The position numbers and the translations under genes are program-made. Below the pieces are notes generated by a model. It saw nothing but the letters and a program-made list of their open reading frames with translations, was not told where the DNA came from and made no database searches. Source: Macrolepiota albuminosa (Eukaryota > Basidiomycota > Agaricomycetes > Agaricales > Agaricaceae). From it: DNA of 64,000 bases. Positions 51,291 through 63,179 of this stretch are shown piece by piece (position 1 is the stretch's first letter; each line of letters starts with the position of its first letter). The stretch covers positions 397,791-461,790 of the forward strand of contig JAMWFC010000073.1 in the NCBI GenBank assembly GCA_027475525.1, written 5' to 3'.

Positions 51291-53396
51291 GTCATCAGCC
51301 TCCCATGGCACAGCTTCATCCCTTGCCTATTCCAGCTGAGCATTGGAGTATGGCCTCAGTAGACTTCATTGTTGAGTTACCAGACTCTTATGGATATGAT
51401 GTGATCATGGTGGTAGGAGATCTCTGTGGCAAGCATGCTCATTTCATTCTGACACACACCACTTGCTCTGCCATGGGTGCTGCTAATCTGTATTGGAAGC
51501 ATTGATACAATGCTGTACCAATAGTCAGGGACACATCATGCACCAGAAGCCAAAATAAACATTTAATCATAGGCTGAAAACTGTAAGCCTCCTGGTAGCA
51601 GTCTCAACAAAAATATATCTCCAAAACATCTCAATAAATACACAGAAAAGTACAGAACAACATGCAGGGACCAGCTCAAACTATCACCTCAACAATAGTC
51701 CAACCACTGTAATGGGGAGGGGAAGCATGGGAGCTAGCAAAAGTGACAAAATGAGATCAATTGGTGATGATCTAGATCAAAATCAGATCTGACAATGCCC
51801 AATTTGACATGACTGAAAGGGGAAAGGAAAAGAAGCATGGAATGCAGGGAAGTGCTAAAAGAGGAAAGAAGGATCTATGAATGGGATTGTGCTAAATAGA
51901 GCTGAAGCAAATAGGGAAGTGGCAATCAGAAACATCCAGAGGAATGGTGAAACAAGAAGTTGAATGGTGGAAACTAGTGGCACCAAAACAGGCCTCCCAA
52001 AATGGAAATTGGACTATCAAATATGTTATTGAGCCTGGGGAAGTTACAACAAAGAGTTATGTGTAGATAATGGTCTGTGCACCAGAAAAACAGTATAAAT
52101 AGCCCAAGTTTAGTAGAGAATAGACAGGCAATTGATAGGCAAAGGCTCAGTGATTCCCTGGAAGTGAATTGCTTAGGCTGGAGTTTGTTGAAAAACCTCT
52201 ACTTTCCAGAATAGTATTAAAATCATTCAACATTATAATACCTCAAAACCTCTGCTTTCTGCAAAATTATTGAAAGCATTCACAACAATAAGAGTTCATT
52301 TTGTTGTCAAAGTCAGTGTGAATTGAAGGTCATATTCTACACTAGCAAGCCCCAGAACTATCAGTGATACTTGCAACCAAGTACTACAGCATGTCTGGAA
52401 ACTCCATAGATTGTTGGATGCCTATGTCTCAGACTGCAGACCTCAGTTTGTGGCAGAGTTTACCAGAGAACTGTATTGCCTCCTCCATGTCAAACTCCAC
52501 ACTTCCACAGCCTACTACCCCCAGTCTGATGGCCAGACCAAGTGTGTCAACCAGGAGCTAGAACAGTACCTCCAGCTCTTCTGCAATGAACAACAGGATG
52601 ACTGGGATGACCTATTACTAGAGGCAGAGTTTCAGTACAACAACCATGTACATGCTGCTATCCAGATGTCTCCTTTCCTTCTAGATACTGGTTGACACCC
52701 TCAGATGGAGTTTGAGCCTTGTAGATGACCTTCAGAGAATGAAGCTGTCAATGAGTTCCTAGATTGGATGAAGGCAGCCCAGGAGGAAGCCAACACTGTC
52801 TTGACTAAGACAAAGGATGACATGGCCTGCTACTATGATCATGGATGAACTCCAGCCTCTAAATACAAGCCTGGAGATCAGGTCTATCTGAATGCCTCTG
52901 ACATTGCTAATACCTGGCCTTCTCAGAAGCTTTCTCATCATTGTCTAGGACCCTTTCCTTTAGTAAGGCAGGTAGGCCCACTAGCCTATTGACTCAAGCT
53001 GTCTAGTGGAATGAGTCGATTCCATCCAGTCTTTAATGTGGTGAAGCTCTCTCCTGCACCAGAGGATTCAATTCTGGGTCAACATCCACAGCCACCCCCT
53101 TCCCCAGTTCTGGTAGACAACAAGGAAAAGTACAAAGTGGAACGGATCCTAGACAGCTGACTCTTTCAAAACAAGCTTCAGTTCAAGGTCAAGTGGAAGG
53201 GCTATGGCATAGAAGACATCTCTTGGGAGCCACAAGAGAATGTCCATGCCCCTGCCTTGGTCCAGGAATTCTATCAACAGCATTCCAATGCTCTTCAGGC
53301 AATCAGAAGCCTCTATTCTCTTTTCAAGGTAGACCAGGCCATCCAGAACTACTTCTATTCAGCATGTTAAGATGCCGCACTCTAGAGAGGGGGTGA
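51291..53396 (+). pseudogene. Gypsy integrase and chromodomain remnant, split by a solo LTR
   Basis: Integrase sequence begins PPMAQLHPLPIPAEHWSMAS, VDFIVELPDSYGYDVIMVVG and stops at GAANLYWKH. After the 886-bp insertion it resumes VWKLHRLLDAYVSDCRPQFV, TAYYPQSDGQTKCVNQELEQ and FQYNNHVHAAIQMSPFLLDT. The chromodomain is YKVERILDS-stop-LFQNKLQFKVKWKGYGIEDI (near 53130). In-frame stops at 52696, 52723 and 53158 often sit where Arg is expected. A purine tract GAGAGGGGGTGA leads into the LTR at 53397, so this is the 3' part of the element that owns that LTR. Confidence 0.85.
51503..52388. mobile_element. Solo LTR, 886 bp, inserted in the integrase
   Basis: The insert starts TGATACAATGCTG and ends AAGTACTACA (TG..CA). 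It is bounded by GCAT at 51499-51502 and 52389-52392. Removing it restores the integrase reading YWKH-VWKLH. A TATAAATAG box lies near 52092. It is a different family from the 500-bp LTRs. Confidence 0.8.
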
Positions 53397-53894
53397 TGTC
53401 AGGGGACTCCTCATTTCTCCCTTCCTTCACTCCTTATCTCTTCACTCTCCTTTCATTCATTCTTTTATTTCTTCTGACATTGTCTCATTTAACTGTTTCT
53501 ATTCTTTCAACACTATTTGTTAGTACTATTCTCAGCTCTTGAGGTGCTCTGGTTCTGTAGCTACCATTCAGACAAGTGTGGGCCCTTCAGCACTGCTTCC
53601 AGACTGCTTACATAAGCCAGAGTTTGCCAGAGTTTGCCCCTTATTTGTGCAATTGTTTTTGTAGGCACTTTTCAAGTTTTTAAGGTTTTGTTGTACTGTA
53701 CAGTTGTTTCCCACACTTCAAAGGCCCCAGAAGTGTCCAACCTGGCATAGGAGATCCCTAGACTTGTTCTCTTTGGATCTCCCTCTGCCAGGTAAGTAGT
53801 TATTATGATATTGTCAGTACATACTCTAATACACTTTGGATCTCCCTCTGCCAGCTGTGTGACTGAGCCACAGCCTCTAGAGGTTGCCCTTACA
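53397..53894 (+). mobile_element. 3' LTR of the broken Gypsy element, 498 bp
   Basis: It starts TGTCAGGGGACTCC directly after the polypurine tract and ends TGCCCTTACA. This copy links the LTR family (7082, 7535, 51121, 57568) to gypsy internal sequence. Confidence 0.92.
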
Positions 53895-54023
53895 CTTGTA
53901 TCCATGTTCCATCTGGGCTTCACTCACTACACCTTGAACATCCTCATAGAGGGCCTCTCTATAAGGGAATGCCAAGGGGGGAGTATCCAGTAGGTTGAGG
54001 TCTGCAAAGGGGAGGTGTCCAAC

Positions 54024-54916
54024 TCAGCAAGCCTGGATAGCAGCATGCTCACAGACTGACTCTCTATGCTCCTCTCTAACTTCCTTGGCACATGTGGAAC
54101 ACCATCGAGGGTAGCGGCTCATGCTCACCTTACCCTTGGCCCAGTCAATCTCAGGATTGTGATCACATAGCCAGGAGAACCTAAGTATCATGTCCTGCTT
54201 TCCTAGGCTGGTGGCCACAAAGACAGCATGCTCAGAATGAGTCTGATAACAAAGGACTAAATCCACTACTGAGCAGATGGATCCAGCTTCATTGAGCGAA
54301 CTGTCAATGTTATAGACCGGAATAGGGTGAGAGAGGGGTTGGGTAGTGAGCTGGTGTTGTTCCACATAATTAGTGTCCAGGAAGAGTCCAGTAGCACCAC
54401 TATCCAAGAGAGCTATGACACTTCAAGTTTGCTGAGTGTCAGCTGTCTCAATCTCCATATTCAGATGCAGAGAATTGGGAGAAGGGGTAGAGGCAACAAC
54501 ATAGCAATGAGGAAGGCATCGTTCCCAAGCTGGGACACATAGTTGTCGGGCAGGAGGAGGAGGAGAGGAGGCCTTAGCTGACGCTTGGACCCAGGGGGTA
54601 TTTTGTACGTCAGAGAGGATGCTTATAGTCTCAGTCAGAGAATCATGAACAGGGAGCAGTATATTAGAAGATTCTACTGATAGACATGTGAACCAATTAG
54701 CACCAGGTGGTGGAGGCGTACAACTCATCCGTTGCTCTATTGAAAACCCTCCTCTGCAGAACCAAAGGACCCATCCAATAGTTCTGCTACAGCTTTGACA
54801 GGACCCAAGGACTCCTCCAAAGGTTCTGTTTCAGTCTGTACATCTGGGGAGGGATTTCCTTGAATGTCTCGGACAGCAAGGAGCTGGAGAAGGAGCTCTT
54901 TGATTTCAACACTCAT
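54024..54916 (-). pseudogene. Gag N-terminus and retropepsin fragment of another Gypsy element
   Basis: From ATG 54914-54916 the minus strand reads MSVEIKELLLQLLAVRDIQG, then an acidic gag leader (to about 54740). After a frame change comes a Ser/Pro-rich part (54728-54423) and, past an in-frame TGA, the protease LLDSGATGLFLDTNYVEQH with DMILRFSWLCDHNPEIDWAK. The gag core and zinc knuckle are missing, so there is an internal deletion. The stop at 54423 may be CGA to TGA. The fragment sits tail-to-tail with the Gypsy remnant at 51291-53894. Confidence 0.7.
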
Positions 54917-55640
54917 GTGCAAGATGTATATATACTAAACGCTAGATTTACAATATAACACTATGGCATTATACTAGTGAGTTTGGGTGAGACCCAGTTA
55001 GGGGGTTGCTCCAAACTCTCATGATTTGGAAACTTTTGAGGATGGTGATATGATGAACCTAACTGAAAGAAGGAGGGTCAGTCGCAATTCTGGGGTGGGC
55101 AGGAGGGAGATCAAAGTCTGTGCCAATTGCCTTGGCTACCGACTGACTTTGGCCATCTATCTCTCAACTGGTAACCTAAACGTGACAAACTGTATGGCGC
55201 GATTGCAGAATAACCTTCATCTTTTCCGTTGATCAATTTTTCTTGTAACTCTTTCAGGCTTTAAGCCATCTCCTGGCCTATGCCCCTAAGTGGGATTTAT
55301 AAATCTTGATATTGGGACTTTGATCAACCACTTGGAGGAGGTGGCGAGGTGGCAAAGCAAGTAGTTTCCTTAAACTCAACTTGAGGCACTGGGCATGATA
55401 TATTTGTGTGGCCTTGCGTTCTCTTCAGATGTTCAGATTCTTTGTTTTGGGGAGGGTGGGTAGGGGAAAAAGTTTTGTAGGCACAACGAGCACAAGAGGG
55501 TGGTGAAAAACTGTATAGCAAGTGGCAGTTATAGAGAGAGTGAAAAATTTGTGATTACACAGCCACTCCAATCAAAGACCACACCCTGTCCTTCTCTTGT
55601 TACCTCGTGACAGACAGGCCAGCCCTCTTTAATTTCAATG
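54917..55640 (-). repeat. Leader/terminal repeat region, copy next to gag
   Basis: Bases 54917-55095 (TGCAAGATGTATATATACT at the start, then GTGAGACCCAGTTAGG) are repeated at 55649-55820. The repeated part includes a second, decayed gag start (SIEIKEG, near 55635), so two copies of the same 5' region lie in tandem. The stretch 55100-55630 holds no gene. Confidence 0.6.
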
Positions 55641-55958
55641 CTCGTATGCAAGATGTATATATACTAAACGCTAGATTTACAATATAACACTATGGCATTA
55701 TACTAGTGAGTTTGAGTGAGACCCAGTTAAGGGGTTGCTCTGAACTCTCACAATTTGAAAACTTTTGAGGACAGTGATATGATGAACTTAACTGAAAGAA
55801 GGAGGGTCAGTCGCGATTTCCTGTTCAAAAGATAGGAGTCCACAATGCATCGCAGGATGTACTTTGTGATTCCCATGTCAACATAGTGTGGCTCCCAATC
55901 TTTTGTGATAATATGAATTAGACTTACTGAATTTTTTTTTTTTTTTTTTTTTTCCATT
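55641..55958. repeat. Leader/terminal repeat region, second copy, with T-tract
   Basis: It matches 54914-55095 and, more weakly, 5760-6027. A run of 22 T at about 55931-55952 lies just beyond the stop of the tyrosine recombinase (minus strand), a possible poly(A) trace. Confidence 0.6.
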
Positions 55959-55959
55959 T

Positions 55960-57132
55960 TCAGAAAGCCAGAGTTGGTCTCAGCACCGACTCATGTAGAG
56001 TTGGTATGGCTTGAAGGTAAGGGGCAAGAATTTGTTCATGCTTGGATAAGTATCCATAGAATGCGTCACTGAACCAGCAACCAATGGCTTTCATTGCTTC
56101 AAAAGGAACCCCCCACAGTAAGTACTCCAGTGTGGCTCCGATGCAAAGGCTATGGCCTTGTAAGGGTTCCAATCCTGCGGCTTTGGCAGATTTTATTAAA
56201 ACTTCCAAGAACTTTTTCTTAGTCAGAGGAATCAATTTTCCTTTCTTACTCTTGTATGCAAAGAGTAGACCATCTATTGGTGGCTTGTTTACTCAAAGAT
56301 GAGTTTCGAGGGCTTCTTTTGGGTTGGATAAGCCATCTTGTCTTGCCCAGGATACAGTCTCTTCATGAACTGCTGTTTTTGTTTGAGGAAGAAAAAAGGC
56401 AGTAGACTGAAGTCCTGTTTGATCCATGGAATGGGAGATGTTATTAGGCTTAACATGTAACAAGGGGTCAAACAAAGATAGTGTTGGAACTGTAAACTCA
56501 CCAAGTCTGGCTGCAGCATAAAAGCAAGTAGTAGCACAGGCAAACACTGCTACATTGAGAGGATCAGGGGTTGGTGAAGACACTTTCAATTGTGCATGCA
56601 TCACATCTAGGAAAGCTGGAGTACAGGGACTTCTTTTCTTTTTCTTGGACGAGCTGGATGCTAGTCTTTCTGCTGCTCTCATCTGTGTTTGCATTCTCGA
56701 TTTGTCAATACTCCATTTTACATCATGTAGCAGATGCCATGCTCTGATCCCAGCAATGAAGTTCTCGATTGCAGACTTGGAATATGCTCCAGCTGCAGCA
56801 GCTACAAAGGCCTCTAGACCACTGTGAGTCACCAGAGATTGCATTTCTTCTGGAAGTTTTCTGAAGTCGCAGAACACGTGAAAGAGTAATAAACCAGTCC
56901 TATAAGTGACTTTTGTAGACTCTGCCCAAGCTGCGCTCATCACTGCAAAGACATTCTGGGTTTCTTCTTCTGAAAGAATTGAATAGCCTTCCACCTCTGA
57001 TCCATTTTTATGAGATTTAATTGGCTTCCATGCTTTTAATCTGTCTCGTGCCAGAATGTGAGGACGTAAAGGGGCTCTTCTGTTACTGTGACTTGTATGC
57101 TGATCAATCGTCTCCTTTCTTTGCTTGAACAC
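55960..57132 (-). pseudogene. Tyrosine recombinase of a DIRS/Ngaro-like retroelement, copy 2 (one stop, active-site Arg lost)
   Basis: A 390-codon reading frame from 57132 to the TGA at 55960-55962 is broken by a single TGA at 56293-56295 (HL-stop-VNKPP, probably CGA to TGA). The N-terminal helical domain has AWAESTKVTYRTGLLLFHVF and IAGIRAWHLLHDVKWSIDKS. Box I is AARLGEFTVP (Arg present). Box II reads GHSLCIGATLEYLLWGVPF, with Cys at the catalytic Arg position, then GCWFSDAFYGYLSKH with the Tyr. All these Arg losses (Arg to Cys, Arg to Trp) fit C to T at CGN codons. RNase H lies immediately upstream, as expected for this order of retroelement. Confidence 0.88.
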
Positions 57133-57567
57133 ATCACCAGTATTTCACAAGCCTCCACCACTCGTCAGTTTGTTGATTTGAGATCTCACTTTTAGAGTTT
57201 TGTGGTATGTTGTCCATTCTTTTGCTCTCTCTGGTGAAGCTAGTTTGGTGTCTCTGACTTGATCTTTTGCTCCAGCTGACCTGATCATCAAAGTTGACAA
57301 CAAATTCTATGACTTCTTGAGGAATGGGAATGGCAGGCAGTAAGAGCTCTCTGGCTGGGAAGAGACCTCTTGATGGGCCATCGGCAGGGTTAGACTCGCT
57401 TGGTACATAGTGAGTGCAGACTGAGAAGCCGAATTGTTCACAAGTTTCATGTACTTGTTTGAATATTTCATTGATTTTTTTATTGCGACTTCGTCCTGTC
57501 CACCATCCTTCGACCACACCTGTATTGTCTCTGTATACTTTGATGTGCTTTTCTTTCCTTTTAAGTC
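57133..57567 (-). pseudogene. RNase H end of the DIRS/Ngaro-like element, copy 2
   Basis: The minus strand reads HIKVYRDNTGVVEGWWTGRS, then FKQVHETCEQFGFSVCTHYV and PSESNPADGPSRGLFPAREL. The DNTGVV and PSESNPAD..SRG motifs typify the RNase H that follows RT in DIRS-order elements. RT itself is absent: the sequence is cut at 57567 by an LTR. The recombinase frame starts directly downstream. Confidence 0.8.
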
Positions 57568-58086
57568 TGGCAATGGACTCCTCATTTCTCCCTTCCTTCA
57601 CTCCTTATCTCTTCACTCTCTCTTCATTCATTCTCTTATTTCTTCTGACATTATTTCATTTTACTGTTTCTATTCTTTCAACACTATTTGTTAGTACTAC
57701 TCTCAGCCCTTGAGGTGCTCTGGTTCTTTAGCTACCATTCAGACAAGGGTGAGCCCTTCAGCACCACTTCCAGACTGCTTATATAAGCCGGAGTTTGCCT
57801 TTCTGACTTCTAAAGTCCGGAGTTTTCCTGCCTTGTTTGCACAGTTGTTTGGTTAGTCAATTTTTGAGTTTTTAAGGTTTTGTTGTACTGTACAGTTGTT
57901 TCCCATGCTTCAGAAGCCCCAGAAGTGTCCAACCTGGCATAGGAAATCCCTAGACTTGTTCTCTTTGGATCTCCCTCTGCCAGGTGAGTAGTTATTATGA
58001 TATTGTCAGTACATACTCTAATACACTTGGGATCTCCCTCTGCCAGCTGTGTGACTGAGCCACAGCCTCTAGAGGTCACCCTTACA
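57568..58086 (+). mobile_element. Solo LTR, 519 bp, of the 500-bp Gypsy family
   Basis: It aligns with 53397-53894 from TGGCAATGGACTCC (the start, with changes) to CACCCTTACA. Flanks AAGTC and ACCAT do not match, so either the target duplication has decayed or the LTR ends a rearranged segment. Confidence 0.85.
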
Positions 58087-58243
58087 ACCATAAAAATAGC
58101 ACATTTACTACAGTTGAAATTACTTTATTTGAAAATTCACAGTAGTACACATCTAAATTTTAATTTAGAAACAATAATTTTCCCTCTTTAATTAAAACAG
58201 TAATATATATATATTCAATATCACTTGTTACATTTTGATCACT
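58087..58243. other. AT-rich 3' flank of the O-methyltransferase
   Basis: About 75 percent A+T, with TAATATATATATATTC at 58201. It probably holds the terminator and polyadenylation signals of the minus-strand gene. Nothing else is seen. Confidence 0.5.
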
Positions 58244-60101
58244 TTACTCTGCTACCTTAAATTCCAGAAGTGAAGACTCTGCCAAGTCCCAAACTTTTTC
58301 AAGCTTCAAGCCAACACTAGATCTGTGCAAATTCATGAATAGACATACAAAACCCTACATGAAAATGAAAGTTGGCTTACGCAAGAGTAACAGACTCATC
58401 AAGAGTTCTTTCCTTTGAAACATACATGATTAACATAGTCATGTCCTGATAGTACATCCTTGCAGACCCAGCACCATAATTAGGCAAAAGGGGATATGGA
58501 GCCTGTAAATAGTTAGCCTTTATCTGCATAGCCAATGGTCATTACTGACAGGCTTGACTCTGGCTGCTTCCAGTTCTGTTTGATTGACATGTGAAAGAAC
58601 ATAATCATCTAAGAATGTGACAATAAGCCACTTGTTACTCCCAGATAAATGACATACGAATCAAAAGCCGGCTTTTACGCCCCATAACTTTCCGAACAGA
58701 ACCTAGAATTTGACAAGCTTGGAAATCTGGCCAATTATGAATGATATTCCGCAACTGGAAAAGAGTGAACAAAATGTCTGACTCAACTAAGCATGCAAGA
58801 CTTACATAGTAAATATCCTGGTTTGCAACAGGAATACTATCGAAAAAATCTCCACCAACAAATTCAACTTGATTATGAGCTTTGGCTTCAGGAAATTTAC
58901 GAGTCCAATGCTAGGAGACTGATGTTACAATCTTGACAGCAGTACCAGACAAGTTTCAATAAAAAACCTCTATGGCATGTCCTATTGTGTCCGGGAGATC
59001 AAATAGAGTTATCTTCAATTGCGGAAAGAGTTTGGCCAAAGGTAACGAGAATGCCCCCACCCCCGAGCCAACATCACACACAGTGGAAAAGTCTGACCAA
59101 GGGAAGTCTAGAGAAGATCATCGTTCATTAGGACCCAAGGATAGAATAGAAGCCGTAAAGCTTACGGTGCAATACAGACAAAGAACCCATCACCTGTCCC
59201 AAACCAACCATGGCACGTCCAAAGGTCTGTCAAAAAGTAAGCATTTTTGCAGCTGCCTGAACGCTTCGTTCACACCTCTCTTTTCTCAGGCTACAAGTCA
59301 ACATCAGACATGTGTACAAAACAGTAACCGACTGCATGCTTACATGTGCTTTCAGCCAGTCAAAAAATGTACCATCTATCCCTTCCCCTTTAACAACTTG
59401 CATGAAGGGGGAATCTTTAGGATCATAAGACGAGGAATTTTTTGGATCAGATAGGTTTTCGTAGAGTATAGAACCTGCCCGTGGTGCTAAGGTGGTGTGA
59501 CACATAGTCAAGCAGGCGACATCGCTAGATGATAGCAATACCAAAGAAAGTCGATTGTTTGCAAACACGTCAGGTTTAACTTGGGTCAACAAGATCAGGT
59601 TATTAACTGCATGATGATTGGATGCAACTTACCCTCTAGAAATACGTGCTTTGTGGCAAGAGCTCGAAGAATCCGGGCGAGCTTTCCACTTTCGATTTTG
59701 ACCGACTTTGACAAATCATTCACATGCACACCTTCATCGTGACCAGAGAGAGCGTCAGCCACCTTTGCTTCGATTGCTACCAAGAGGCAGAGCCAGTCAA
59801 GGTTTTGACCCATCTAGAAACCGAGGCATCATAACACGCCAACGTCGAAAGATAGATTTTTACTGACGTTTACAATGGTATGTATGGGGGGAGCGAGCGC
59901 TGTGCAGAGTTGCTCACAAGCACCTTCAAGTATACGTATTGCCTTGCGAAGCTCCAAAGATTCGCACATATCAAGAGGATGCGAGGCTGTCGACGATAAG
60001 ATGGGGGCATCAAGACCATGCTTTTCATACTGAGCTAATGCATCGTGAGCAGAGGAGTTGACGAGTCGAAGGAGTGATTCAATATAGGTTCTGCCTGCCA
60101 T
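58244..60101 (-). CDS. Family-2 O-methyltransferase (SAM-dependent), about seven exons
   Basis: It methylates a hydroxyl of a small aromatic or polyketide-like substrate using S-adenosylmethionine; such enzymes are often in secondary metabolism. The ATG is at 60099-60101. The dimerisation part has CLLVAIEAKVADALSGHDEG and GKLARILRALATKHVFLEG (exon 2, to 59634). Exon 3 has DVFANNRLSLVLLSS and FFDWLKAH. The SAM-binding motif is DVGSGVGAFSLPLAKLFPQL (near 59070), then FVGGDFFDSIPVANQDIYYL and RNIIHNWPD with the catalytic-type His. The C-terminus has LPNYGAGSARMYYQDMTMLI and GLKLEKVWDLAESSLLEF, stop 58244-58246. All junctions have GT..AG introns of about 50-60 nt, and no internal break was found. 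No cluster partners are visible. Confidence 0.85.
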
Positions 60102-60264
60102 CGAAGTACTTGTGAAATATGGTCAGAACAACTTAGCAATTTATAATCGAACCATAGCATCGATCCCGGCAAGGAGCGGACAGATATAGATCTGCGAGTC
60201 AGATGGATACTGTTGAAAATTTATCCTGAGGCGGTGTATGAGATAAGTCCATAAGTATAGAAGG
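60102..60264 (-). promoter_or_regulatory. Upstream region of the O-methyltransferase
   Basis: The 163 bases between the ATG and the start of the repeated block. No clear TATA box was seen. If the 60-kb period is an artefact of wrapping, the promoter would continue into the sequence at 1. Confidence 0.35.
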
Positions 60265-62463
60265 CCGAATCTTGTACCCAAGATGGAAAACCGACCTAGA
60301 TTAGTTCTGAATACTTCTACTACCAGAGTTAGGATTCGACGTCGTGCTCAAAGAAACATTCTTCTACCCTGGATCCTATTTGAATCATATCAGACTCCTA
60401 GTTATATGTCGCAACTTCGCAGGGCGACTTATGGTTTGAAGGCTGACATGTCCGTTCTATATTCCACTTTGTTCCATCAGACTTTGATGGATGCAACTTT
60501 GATGGTTGGAATCTGTCAGGGCTTCCATAATCATGAACCACGCGTACCGAAGTTCCAGAAGAACAATCAAGTGAGGAGTGCCTGGATGGCACGAGGAATT
60601 TTTGGAGGTGTGTTGGATGCATGAACACGAATAGCATCATTGAGAAAGAATGCTGGTAAAATGAGTGCATCAGGAGGGTTAATAATGGAAGACTGCATCT
60701 TGAATGCATAACGCAAGTATGTGACCTCAAGCAGGGCATTGAATACATCTTCTTCAAGCTAATTTTCATTGAGGAGACGAGACAACCAAGCTGATATAGC
60801 AGAAACTCTGCAATGGCAAAACCTTGAATTTTTGAGGTGAACGGCATATCAACAAAAGATTGGATAGCAGGTGTACTAAATGACTGCAAATGTTTGAGAA
60901 GGCTAGGATAAGCTTGTACGGCATATTGATTATTTGTTGCATTTTGAATAAGATAAATCTGCGAGAGAATGAACCATGACTCTATATCTATTGATTCTTT
61001 AACACACCTTTGATAAATGATAGAATTTCTCATAGACAGTCCCTAGATGTTTGAATGTGATATATACAGAATGCTTTCCATCCATGTTATATGCATCTTC
61101 CATGCAAGTAGTAACTCAATGTAAATCTTTGATACTTGGGAGAACTTCTCATGGCTGAATAACAATAGCATTGCACTGCCTGGGATGTTGGAGCTGATCC
61201 TGGAGCTAATGACAGAGCCTACTAGAAGGATAACTGGATGTACTTCAAGAAGATCAAAAGTCTGAGATATTTTTTGGAGGTGGAAGAATTGCTCAGAGTA
61301 TGCAAGGTGAGGTGCTGGAGTTGTAAAGACATGAAAACTGGTAGACTGAATGTCTTCCATAGGAGACAAAAGTACATGGAGATCATCTGGTGTAGAAATT
61401 TTCAAGAAGAGTCATGGAATAGTCTGGTGCAAAAAGTTCATGAATGGTCAAAACCATATCAAGCTTGAAAATTGTGTCATATTAAGATTACTGATTGTAG
61501 ATATTTAAGTAAAAACTTGAGAGAGAAACCAGTTAGCTTGGAGAAAGAGTAGAAAAATTGACTAACTCACAAGCTACAAAAGAGTATTCTCAAGAGAAAG
61601 AAACACACTTTGACTATAATTGATGAACATTCATGCCTGTTTTTTCCAATGCTCAAAATATAACAGACACAAACTCAGAAACCCATGTCAACTCTGTAAT
61701 TGGAAGGTTCCTGGAGGAACCCTGGTCATCTCTGAGAAAGAGGGTTTCCAAATAGTTCAACCCGTTTCAGCTGCTACTGCTCAGCTAGATGATGCACTTC
61801 AACAACTCAAACCAAGTCTCTCGTGATTGCAATTGCCTTTGACAAGAACATGAGCTGCACCTGCAAGAAGCACTAGAAGGACAATGAGTGTCTGAAGAAT
61901 CCCAGTGCAATCTGCAGCAGGAGTTGGAGCACATTCAAGCATGTTTTTACATTGTTTTGCTAAAAAAAAATATTGTGCCCTGCATCTGGTGTGGTCAGCT
62001 TCTTATCAGAATTTAGTTCCCTGCCCAGGGTATGCCCTTTGTAGTAAGTAGTATCAAAGAAAAAGAACAGGTACCATGAGATGAATCAACTTTGGCAGGG
62101 TGGTTCAATGCTCTTATTTCATGGTTTCATCAGCACAACTTTTTTTTGGGGAGAGGGGTAGCAATTACAGCAAAGAGGCCAGCACTCTGGGTGCCTCCTC
62201 TTCACCTGCATAGCTGCACACCTGGGGTTATAACCAGGTTCCTTTTTGGGCAGCAGTAGTTTTCCCACCAGGAAATGCCTTTATGCACATGTGTGGGACT
62301 ACAGGCCTAATTACCATTTATCCTACTCCAGTTCTTGAATCAGGCCTACTACCCACTAAAACCCTGCTACAAGTTACTTCCAGTGACTTCTGCCATATTG
62401 ATGTGTCTATGACTCCTGTCCCCTCCCATGTATCCATTATGTGTAGTATTGGAATGGATTTTT

Positions 62464-63179
62464 ACCCAACTTTCTATTGGTGAGTTTGAGGTCAACTTCT
62501 GCTCTGTTCTTGATCATGGCACCCCATCTGTTTACAATTTCTACCATACTATGAGGGGAATAATTATTCCTGATCACTCTTTCACATTGTAAGGCCCATA
62601 TCAAACGGGTCTGCTTCAGTTACTACTATTCTGTACAGGTATGTTAGGCCATGTGATGGGTAGCCATCTTCATCCTGTATAATTATGAGTGCACTTCCTA
62701 GGATTGATCCTAAGCTTTGTTCAGGGAAATCAATGGTTGTCTTTTTTTCTCCACATATCTTTGACTGCTTCCCACACTAATTTTTGACCAGGGCAACTGC
62801 ATTCCGTTAAAATGTGGTTTATTGAGTCTGTTTCTCCATCATGCTTACACCATTGTTGCTCTTTGAGTTCTGGTTTCATATTTGCTTTGTCCCAGTATGA
62901 TCCTACCTTGTAAGCATTGTGTGCACATTTCCATAGAAATATTTTCAACAGTTTTGAAAATCCTTTACTCCGAAAGCTCCTCCACACTTGCTTTATGTTG
63001 GGTGATTTCCTATTAAATTTTTTAACACAATTTATTATGTTCTTCATCATTCTCTCTGTTTGTGGTCTTACAGGCACTTCTTTTGATCTCATTATAGTCT
63101 TATATGCTATCGCTTGGGTCATCTTTGATAGTTTGGCCTCAGTGAGATGTAGCTCAGTGGGGATCGGAGGTAACACCAT
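62464..63179 (-). mobile_element. LINE C-terminus, second copy
   Basis: Identical to 2200-2915; see that entry for the motifs (FLWKCAHNAYKVGSYW, HILTECSCPG). Confidence 0.6.
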
